Shown here: one piece after another, positions 1 to 5,055 of the stretch
Position numbering within the stretch: position 1 is the stretch's first letter
How the letters are laid out: every line of letters begins with the position of its first letter
Assembly (NCBI GenBank): GCA_021774955.1
Contig: JAJFIN010000231.1
Span: forward strand, 1-5,177
From: Alphaproteobacteria bacterium
GTDB taxonomy: Bacteria > Pseudomonadota > Alphaproteobacteria > M2410
Direction of reading: 5' to 3'
DNA: 5,177 nucleotides
Made by a program: the position numbers and the translations under genes
Notes under the pieces: generated by a model
Databases searched by the model: none
The model's input: the letters and a program-made list of their open reading frames with translations, nothing else
Told to the model about the DNA's origin: nothing

Positions 1-105
1 GGCGCTTTCGGTGGCGACGTGGGTCAGGTTACCGGCCAGCTCGGACAGGTCGGGCAGGACGTAATCGTATTCATCTTTGACTGGTTTCGACGATTTGTCG
101 GCCAT
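1..105 (-). CDS. phaC: Probable class I poly(3-hydroxyalkanoate) synthase, N-terminal fragment cut by the window edge
   Basis: The minus-strand frame opens with ATG at 105-103 and stays open to base 1, giving 35 residues that begin MADKSSKPVKDEYDYVLPDL and continue with SELAGNLTHVATESA. A strong ribosome binding site (AAGGGA on the minus strand, plus positions 114-119) sits 8 bases before the ATG, so this is a real start and not a shadow frame. The short charged leader followed by a D/Y-rich stretch and a 'LPD..ELA.N....A..S' pattern resembles the N-terminus of alphaproteobacterial class I PHA synthases, which polymerise hydroxyacyl-CoA into storage granules in the cytoplasm. The catalytic Cys-Asp-His region is outside the window. 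Support for phaC also comes from my recollection that phaC lies divergent to an aminotransferase-hom pair in many alphaproteobacteria. Without the rest of the gene this is probable, not certain. Confidence 0.6.
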   Translation of the reverse strand, partial: MADKSSKPVKDEYDYVLPDLSELAGNLTHVATESA

Positions 106-113
106 GGCGCGTT

Positions 114-119
114 TCCCTT
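114..119 (-). promoter_or_regulatory. Ribosome binding site of the divergent phaC-like gene
   Basis: TCCCTT on the plus strand reads AAGGGA on the minus strand, 8 bases before the ATG at 105-103. It is a near-ideal Shine-Dalgarno sequence and is the main evidence that the truncated minus-strand frame at the left edge is translated. Confidence 0.7.
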
Positions 120-231
120 GGTTTTCCACCTTTGCCTAAAATGCCTTTGTTGGCGCGGCAATACAATAGGGATGGGTTGTGAAATATTTTTAATGGCGGC
201 ATAGTGCGAGGCTTGCAAATTTGCGCGAGAT

Positions 232-237
232 GGAAAG
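232..237 (+). promoter_or_regulatory. Ribosome binding site that fixes the lipoprotein start at 245
   Basis: GGAAAG lies 7 bases before the ATG at 245. The two upstream in-frame starts (TTG 221 and ATG 230) have no comparable site. They would also add charged residues (MREMERRF) in front of an otherwise canonical signal peptide. The site therefore selects ATG 245. Confidence 0.6.
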
Positions 238-244
238 ACGATTT

Positions 245-448
245 ATGCGGGCGCTGTTAATATCTTTATTACTGATTTCGGCCGGTGGCTGCGCGGTTTT
301 GCGCGACGAAACACCCTATCCGAATTTGTCGGACACGCCGTCGGCCATGCCTGTTTTTACAGCCATGGAACAGCGGAGATTGATGGCGGCGGAATTGGCG
401 GCGGAGGCCGAAAAAATGGCCGCCGAAGAGCCCGCGCCGCAAGACTAA
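245..448 (+). CDS. Small predicted lipoprotein, 67 aa
   Basis: The product is a 67-residue predicted exported lipoprotein of unknown function. Residues 1-16 form a short signal peptide: MR, a hydrophobic core ALLISLLLISA, then AGGC with the presumed lipidated Cys at 16. The -3 residue is Ala rather than the usual Leu, so the lipobox is relaxed. After the Cys comes a short linker containing PYPNLSDTPSAMP, which resembles the 'PNLADVP.RP' segment I recall from many Rhodospirillales envelope lipoproteins and OmpA-type proteins. The rest (about residues 40-67) is Ala/Glu-rich and probably helical, with a MAAELAAEAEKMAAEE pattern. Start ATG 245 is chosen for its Shine-Dalgarno at 232-237. The gene is divergent from the phaC-like gene and 44 bases before alaC, so it may share transcription with alaC. 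Protein export and lipidation are inferred from the N-terminus; no partner can be named. Confidence 0.7.
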   Translation: MRALLISLLLISAGGCAVLRDETPYPNLSDTPSAMPVFTAMEQRRLMAAELAAEAEKMAAEEPAPQD

Positions 449-492
449 ATCATTTCATTTCTGTAATCTTTATTAAGTCCTAAGCGGTCACA

Positions 493-1752
493 ATGACCCC
501 GCGACCAGCCCCCAAGAAAGCCAAAAAAATGAGCCCCGAGTTCCACCAGATCAAGCGCCTGCCGCCTTATGTTTTCGAAGAGGTCAACCGGTTGAAGGCC
601 GAAGCGCGCGCGGCCGGGGAGGACATTATCGATTTTGGCATGGGCAATCCCGATCTGCCGACACCGCCGCATATCGTCGAAAAGCTGGTTGAGACGGCGC
701 GCGACCCCAAGGCCCATCGCTATTCGGCGTCAAAAGGCATTGCCGGATTGCGCCGCGCCATGGCTCAATATTACGACCGACGCTTCCAGGTCAAACTCAA
801 TCCCGATACTGAGGTCATCGCCACGCTCGGCTCAAAGGAGGGCTTTGCCAATCTGGCCCAAGCGATCTCGGCGCCGGGCGATGTGGTGCTCGTGCCCAAC
901 CCGACTTACCCGATCCACGCCTTCGGCTTCATGATCGCCGGCGCGACCCTGCGCCATGTGCCCTATGGCTCGCCTGAACAGTTCTTCCAAAACCTCGCTC
1001 ATGCGGTCAAGCATACCGTGCCGACGCCGTCCGCGATCGTGGTCAACTTCCCGTCCAACCCAACGGCGCAAGTCGTCGATCTTGATTTCTACAAAGAGCT
1101 TGTCGCGTTTGCCAAGCGCCACGAGATCTTCGTACTGTCTGATCTCGCTTACGCCGAAATTTATTTCGATGACAATCCGCCGCCGTCGATCCTCCAGGTC
1201 GAGGGCGCCAAGGACATCGCGGTCGAGTTCAATTCCTTGAGCAAAACCTATTCCATGCCCGGCTGGCGCGTCGGCTTTGCCGTCGGCAATGAGCGGCTCA
1301 CCCATGCGCTCGGCCGCATCAAATCCTATCTGGATTATGGCGCCTTCACGCCGATCCAGGTCGCCGCCGTCGCCGCGCTCAATGGCCCGCAAGCGTGCGT
1401 CGATGAGGTCCGCGATGTCTATCGCACGCGCCGCGATATCTTGGTCGAGGCCATGGGCCGGGCGGGCTTTGAGATCCCGTCGCCGCCGGCGACCATGTTC
1501 GCCTGGGCGCCGATCCCCGAACCGCTCAAGCATCTGGGCTCGCTCGAATTTGCCAAGCTTATGCTCACGCATGCCGGCGTCGCCGTGTCGCCGGGCATCG
1601 GCTTTGGCGAATATGGCGAGGGCCATGTGCGCATCGCGCTCGTTGAAAACGAGCAGCGCATCCGCCAAGCGGCGCGCAATGTCCGCAAATTTTTAAGCAA
1701 TGTTGAAACCCTGGTGCCGGATCTGGCCGAGCGAAAGGTCGTGCGTCTATGA
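493..1752 (+). CDS. alaC: AlaC-type PLP-dependent aminotransferase (class I/II fold)
   Basis: This 419-residue fold-type I aminotransferase closely matches, from memory, E. coli AlaC (glutamate-pyruvate transaminase, about 412 residues). Shared elements include RLPPYVF at 22-28, MGNPD at 50-54, YSASKGI, GSKEGFANL, VPNPTYPIH, NFPSNPTAQ and SPGIGFGEYGEGHVR. PLP residues are visible: Lys251 in SLSKTYSMPGWR forms the Schiff base, Asp217 contacts the pyridine nitrogen, Asn189 and Tyr220 contact the ring hydroxyl, and Arg380 binds the substrate carboxylate. The expected reaction is amino transfer between glutamate and pyruvate or a similar 2-oxo acid in the cytoplasm. Databases often label this group aspartate or LL-diaminopimelate aminotransferase, so substrate choice is uncertain. 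The start could instead be ATG 529 (MSPEFHQIKR), which drops a Lys-rich 12-residue leader; neither start has a strong Shine-Dalgarno. The stop overlaps the hom start by four bases. Confidence 0.95.
   Translation: MTPRPAPKKAKKMSPEFHQIKRLPPYVFEEVNRLKAEARAAGEDIIDFGMGNPDLPTPPHIVEKLVETARDPKAHRYSASKGIAGLRRAMAQYYDRRFQVKLNPDTEVIATLGSKEGFANLAQAISAPGDVVLVPNPTYPIHAFGFMIAGATLRHVPYGSPEQFFQNLAHAVKHTVPTPSAIVVNFPSNPTAQVVDLDFYKELVAFAKRHEIFVLSDLAYAEIYFDDNPPPSILQVEGAKDIAVEFNSLSKTYSMPGWRVGFAVGNERLTHALGRIKSYLDYGAFTPIQVAAVAALNGPQACVDEVRDVYRTRRDILVEAMGRAGFEIPSPPATMFAWAPIPEPLKHLGSLEFAKLMLTHAGVAVSPGIGFGEYGEGHVRIALVENEQRIRQAARNVRKFLSNVETLVPDLAERKVVRL
1734..1738 (+). promoter_or_regulatory. Ribosome binding site of hom, inside the end of alaC
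   Basis: AAAGG lies 10 bases before the hom ATG at 1749, within the last codons of alaC. Together with the ATGA overlap at 1749-1752 it supports translational coupling of the two genes and fixes the hom start. Confidence 0.6.
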
Positions 1753-3065
1753 GCGATCAGCAAAAAACTCCGTCAGCGGATCAATTGAAGGTCGGCATTG
1801 CCGGCCTCGGCACGGTCGGCACCGGCGTCATCAAAATCATCAGCCAACAAGCGGATATTTTGCGCCAACGCACCGGTCGCGACATCGTGATTAAAGGCGT
1901 CAGCGCGCGCGACCCAAAAAAACTTCGCGACGTTGATCTCTCGGCGTTTGAATGGTTTGGCGATCCCATGCGACTTGCGCGTGAGGCCGATATCGACATC
2001 TATGTCGAGCTGATGGGCGGCGCCGATGGCATTGCGCTCGCCTCGGTCGAAGGCGCGCTCAAGCGCGGCGTCGATGTCGTCACGGCCAATAAGGCGCTGA
2101 TGGCCGCCCACGGCACGCGGCTCGCGCAGGTCGCCGAGGAGAACAACGCCGTCTTGGCCTATGAGGCGGCTATTGCCGGCGGCATCCCGATTGTCAAGGC
2201 GCTGCGCGAGGGCCTGGCCGGCAATGGCATCGACCGGATCTATGGCATTTTAAACGGCACCTGCAATTATATTCTGACGACGATGGAAAAGACCGGTCGT
2301 CCGTTCAAAGATGTTTTGGCCGACGCGCAAGACCAAGGCTATGCCGAGGCCGACCCGAGCTTTGACATTGGCGGCATTGATGCCGCCCATAAGCTGAGCG
2401 TACTTGCCGCGCTCGCCTTTGGTCGCGCGGTTGATTTCGACGCCGTCTATGTCGAGGGCATTGAGCGCATCGGGGCCGAAGACATCGCTTACGCGTCTGA
2501 GTTCGGCTACCGCATCAAATTGATCGGCGCGGCCAAGCGCACCGCCCACGGCATCGAGCAGCGGGTGCATCCGTGCCTCGTGCCGCTCGACACGCCGATT
2601 GCCAGCGTCGATGATGTTTATAATGCCGTCGTCGTCGAGGGCGATGCCGTCGGCCAAGCGACCTTTGAAGGGCGCGGCGCGGGCGAGGGGCCGACCGCTT
2701 CGGCCGTCACCGCCGACATCGCCGACATCGCCCGGGGCTTGCGCTTGCCGACCTTCTCGATCCCCGCCGCCGAACTCGCGCCGGCCCAAGCCTCGCCCAT
2801 GGAACACCATGAGGGTGCCTATTATCTGCGGCTCAATGTGCTCGACAAGCCCGGCGTCATGGCCGCGATCACCATCATCTTGGCCGAAGCGCAGGTTTCC
2901 ATCGCGTCGATCATCCAGCGCGGGCGCTCGACGGAAGAGGCCGTGCCAATTGTCATCCTCACCCACGAGACGCGCGAGGCGGTGATGATGGCCGCGCTTG
3001 ACAAAATCCGCGCGCACGAGGCGGTGATGGAAGAGCCGCATGTGATCCGTATAGAGACGTTTTGA
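1749..3065 (+). CDS. hom: Homoserine dehydrogenase
   Basis: This cytoplasmic enzyme reduces L-aspartate-4-semialdehyde to L-homoserine with NAD(P)H, the branch step to threonine and methionine. The 438-residue length is typical of the monofunctional bacterial form with an ACT domain. The N-terminal Rossmann domain begins with GLGTVGTG (Gly19, Gly21, Gly24), followed by VELMGG at 87-91 and VTANK with the conserved Lys115. The catalytic domain contains GILNGTCNYIL (166-176) and the family signature GYAEADPSFDIGGIDAAHK. Within it Asp211 and Lys215 have the D-x3-K spacing of the catalytic pair known from yeast homoserine dehydrogenase. GRGAGEGPTASAV (308-320) follows. The C-terminal ACT domain (about 357-435, YYLRLNVLDKPGVMAAIT) is the usual site of threonine feedback control, though inhibition here is inferred from family. 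ATG overlaps the alaC stop (ATGA). Nothing is missing or truncated. Confidence 0.97.
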   Translation: MSDQQKTPSADQLKVGIAGLGTVGTGVIKIISQQADILRQRTGRDIVIKGVSARDPKKLRDVDLSAFEWFGDPMRLAREADIDIYVELMGGADGIALASVEGALKRGVDVVTANKALMAAHGTRLAQVAEENNAVLAYEAAIAGGIPIVKALREGLAGNGIDRIYGILNGTCNYILTTMEKTGRPFKDVLADAQDQGYAEADPSFDIGGIDAAHKLSVLAALAFGRAVDFDAVYVEGIERIGAEDIAYASEFGYRIKLIGAAKRTAHGIEQRVHPCLVPLDTPIASVDDVYNAVVVEGDAVGQATFEGRGAGEGPTASAVTADIADIARGLRLPTFSIPAAELAPAQASPMEHHEGAYYLRLNVLDKPGVMAAITIILAEAQVSIASIIQRGRSTEEAVPIVILTHETREAVMMAALDKIRAHEAVMEEPHVIRIETF

Positions 3066-3219
3066 TATATATTTGTTCTATTACATTGTTCTTAGTTTGC
3101 TGCTGGTATTTGATGCGGAGACTATGAGTATTGTGAAATGTACATATTATGGACACCGGCTAATTTTATTGTGGTTCAGGTCAGGTTGGACACTGTTAGC
3201 TAAATTTTGTTTATTCATT

Positions 3220-3224
3220 GAGAG
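3220..3224 (+). promoter_or_regulatory. Probable ribosome binding site selecting ATG 3233
   Basis: GAGAG lies 8 bases before ATG 3233. The earlier in-frame TTG at 3218 overlaps this site and has no Shine-Dalgarno of its own. A second ATG at 3239 has a weaker GGG at 3228-3230, so the true start is 3233 or 3239. Confidence 0.45.
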
Positions 3225-3232
3225 CTTGGGTG

Positions 3233-3940
3233 ATGGATATGGAAGAATCTGGTGTAACCAAACAAGTGAGAGATCTTGCCGAGGGATTTAGCACTCAATC
3301 AAAGATCGCAAATAGATACTGGGCAATGCTCATTGCGGTTGCGGTTTTGATCCTAATCCCAGATGTTTCATTGGATGAGTCTGGGAAAAAGGTACTACCT
3401 TTTGGTATAGGTAAAACTGATCAAAATATATTTGATGTTTTGTCGTTCTTTGTGCTGTCGATTATAACAATAGCTTTTTCCTCTGCCAGGGCGCAGGCAA
3501 TGCTGGCGTACGAGTATGCACACAAAGAAATCGATATTTTGGAAGAGAAATCAAAACAAGGGGTTGGGAAAATTGAAGGTAACAACTATGTTAGCCAGCG
3601 GAAGTATTTTGATATCTTGGCAACACCGTTGTTGATAAGGCTTGGTTCACTAGCCATATTAGCAAAGCCATCTTTGAATAGCCGCAAATATTTTAAAAAG
3701 GGGATTCAATTTTACTACCTTTTGATGAAACACACAGCTCTGCTAATTTTTCTTCTAATTCCATTTGTTTCAGTAATGTATGGGTGGTGGCAGGTATATG
3801 ACAATGATCGAATACATTTTCTAATTAGAATAGTTGCGACAATAGTATGTATACCGACTATAATTCCTTTGCTTCAAACCTGGTTTGTCGATGCGTGTCG
3901 AGCGCAATTTATTAGCAAGCGAATAATCCGAGCTAGTTGA
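3233..3940 (+). CDS. Predicted four-helix inner-membrane protein of unknown family
   Basis: I do not recognise this 235-residue protein. Four hydrophobic segments are visible at about 29-47 (WAMLIAVAVLILIP), 67-86 (FDVLSFFVLSIITIAF), 167-188 (ALLIFLLIPFVSVMYGWW) and 195-219 (FLIRIVATIVCIPTIIPLL). Basic residues cluster before helix 1, between helices 2 and 3 and at the C-terminus (SKRIIRAS). By the positive-inside rule both ends and a roughly 80-residue central loop (about 87-166) face the cytoplasm. That loop starts with a charged, possibly coiled stretch (HKEIDILEEKSKQ). There is no cleavable signal peptide and no transporter or enzyme motif I can name. Codon use is AT-rich, unlike hom. The gene lies 167 bases after hom, with no convincing terminator or promoter between, and 104 bases before the HEPN-type gene on the same strand. 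A membrane effector or anchor partner of that protein is conceivable, but this is context only. Confidence 0.8.
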   Translation: MDMEESGVTKQVRDLAEGFSTQSKIANRYWAMLIAVAVLILIPDVSLDESGKKVLPFGIGKTDQNIFDVLSFFVLSIITIAFSSARAQAMLAYEYAHKEIDILEEKSKQGVGKIEGNNYVSQRKYFDILATPLLIRLGSLAILAKPSLNSRKYFKKGIQFYYLLMKHTALLIFLLIPFVSVMYGWWQVYDNDRIHFLIRIVATIVCIPTIIPLLQTWFVDACRAQFISKRIIRAS

Positions 3941-3984
3941 CTTCACTTGCCGCAAGTCGGAATCCTTGTCAAGTTTGGATGCCT

Positions 3985-4014
3985 TTGGATTTAGCCGCTT
4001 TTTTGGTGTATACT
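3985..4014 (+). promoter_or_regulatory. Predicted sigma-70-type promoter for the HEPN gene
   Basis: TTGGAT (3985-3990) and TATACT (4009-4014) are separated by 18 bases. The -10 box matches the consensus at five of six positions and the -35 box keeps TTG. Transcription would start near 4021. That leaves only about 9 bases before TTG 4030 but about 24 before GTG 4045, which favours the latter start. It implies that the HEPN gene can be expressed apart from the membrane-protein gene upstream. Confidence 0.5.
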
Positions 4015-4031
4015 TGCTAGTGGATAGATTT

Positions 4032-4035
4032 GGAG
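4032..4035 (+). promoter_or_regulatory. Ribosome binding site selecting GTG 4045
   Basis: GGAG lies 9 bases before GTG 4045, a good Shine-Dalgarno spacing. The other candidate, TTG 4030, overlaps this site, has only a weak GGA five bases upstream, and is followed in frame by MEFTI before the GTG codon. An in-frame TAG at 4018-4020 rules out any earlier start. Confidence 0.5.
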
Positions 4036-4044
4036 TTCACTATT

Positions 4045-5055
4045 GTGACTCAAGAAGATGAAAGTTTGGCTCGCTTTCGAAAACGAGCGAGTGAATTGGA
4101 AAGTAGTTCTATCAATTGGAGTCACGCACATAATCGGGCTTGGCTAGAAGAGCTGATAAACCACAACTGGCCTTCAGGCTGGGGTGATGACCTCCAAGTC
4201 TTGATCTATGGCGATTTCAGACCACCCGATTCTGATGCTGTAGACGAACACCTTGGGATCACTGTGTTTTCGGAGGACCTTTCAAAACAGGAAAACATCA
4301 TAATCCGCAATGCTCTTTGTGTAGTAAAAGCAAAGTTGTCGATTGATGACCGTAGTGTTGAATCGATAGTAGATGCGTTTGCGCGCCTCAATGTTTTTTT
4401 AGGTGCGTGGACATTGGCTAGCCGGGGAAATGTCCGGTTTGGCTGGTGGTGTCACCTGGTTCATGGAAACGTGGCGGGAACAATTGAGGATTTTGAAATC
4501 GGAAAAATATCGAATGTTGCTAGCAGACTATGTGATTTGCCGGATAGAGTTCGACAGAAAGTGGAAGCCGCATTGTATTGGATGCGAGCAACACCAGCGA
4601 CATTGAGCAGTCATACCCAGATTCTAGCGTTCAAGGTTTTTACCGATTACTGGAACGCATTCGAATGTTTGGTCGATGCGGTCCACATCCTCAGACCGGA
4701 ACAAAAGGTATCAAATGCGGTCAAACAACAGCGTATCGATAACTACTTGGAGCACTGTGGTGGGCATCCCTCAGTCCAACAAATCGACGAGCTATATCAT
4801 TCCGTTGTGAGCACTGGATTTGTCGGGAAAGCAGGATATGCGTTGCGCGAGTGTTTTGGTAATGCTGCGTACGACTATATTCACGAATGTTTTGAGAGGC
4901 CCGACAAAAGCAATCGCTTTTACCAAATACGCAATTCCATCAACCATGGAGACATAAATGCGGAAAATCCGGAGGAAAAATTGAGAATTGAATCTCGACA
5001 GGACGCTTTACAGGAGATGCTCATGCAAATGTTTACACGCGTGTTGGATAGATGA
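4045..5055 (+). CDS. Apea-like HEPN-domain protein, probable RNase
   Basis: The product has 336 residues from GTG 4045 (341 if TTG 4030 is used). The C-terminal part, about 195-336, looks like a helical HEPN domain. FTDYWNAFECLVDAV (199-213) is the first conserved helix. A CF..PDKSNRFYQIRNSINHG segment carries the diagnostic R-x4-H motif with Arg296, Asn297 and His301 (bases 4930-4947), and a final helix QDALQEMLMQMFTRVL follows. In active HEPN proteins these Arg and His residues cleave RNA without metal, and such proteins serve as toxins, abortive-infection or CRISPR-linked RNases. The N-terminal ~190 residues match no domain I know; they contain a striking Trp/His-rich stretch, RFGWWCHLVHG (131-141). 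No signal peptide or membrane segment is visible, so it is probably cytoplasmic. It has its own promoter (3985-4014) and overlaps a possible downstream gene by ATGA. HEPN assignment is fairly secure; RNase activity and a defence role are inferred. Confidence 0.82.
   Translation: MTQEDESLARFRKRASELESSSINWSHAHNRAWLEELINHNWPSGWGDDLQVLIYGDFRPPDSDAVDEHLGITVFSEDLSKQENIIIRNALCVVKAKLSIDDRSVESIVDAFARLNVFLGAWTLASRGNVRFGWWCHLVHGNVAGTIEDFEIGKISNVASRLCDLPDRVRQKVEAALYWMRATPATLSSHTQILAFKVFTDYWNAFECLVDAVHILRPEQKVSNAVKQQRIDNYLEHCGGHPSVQQIDELYHSVVSTGFVGKAGYALRECFGNAAYDYIHECFERPDKSNRFYQIRNSINHGDINAENPEEKLRIESRQDALQEMLMQMFTRVLDR

Noticed and set aside
177..205. TTGTGA-17-CATAGT as a promoter for the small lipoprotein
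   Set aside because: Both boxes match only four of six consensus positions. The spacing is right and the predicted start would suit ATG 245, but it is too weak to list as a feature.
832..1668. 278-codon open frame on the minus strand inside alaC
   Set aside because: It is antisense to a gene with complete catalytic motifs. Long antisense frames are expected from codon bias in GC-rich genes, and the translation is Arg/Asp-rich with no recognisable motif.
2250..3041. 263-codon open frame on the minus strand inside hom
   Set aside because: Same cause: it is the mirror of hom codons, low in complexity and without motifs or a ribosome binding site.
3145..3150. TATTAT as a -10 box for the membrane-protein gene
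   Set aside because: No -35 box at a workable distance was found. TTGGAC (3186-3191) with TTTATT (3210-3215) is also a poor match. In AT-rich DNA such boxes are common by chance.
3073..3291. 72-codon hydrophobic plus-strand frame from TTG between hom and the membrane-protein gene
   Set aside because: It starts at TTG with no Shine-Dalgarno, overlaps the better-supported gene at 3233 out of frame, and has no recognisable features. The 3066-3232 stretch is best described as non-coding and AT-rich.
3945..3957. ACTTG-CCG-CAAGT hairpin as a terminator of the membrane-protein gene
   Set aside because: The stem is only five or six base pairs and no T-run follows, so intrinsic termination is unlikely. 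It is kept as a possible operator element instead.
4403..4606. 67-codon plus-strand frame inside the HEPN gene
   Set aside because: It lies wholly within a better-supported gene in another frame, with no ribosome binding site and no recognisable product.
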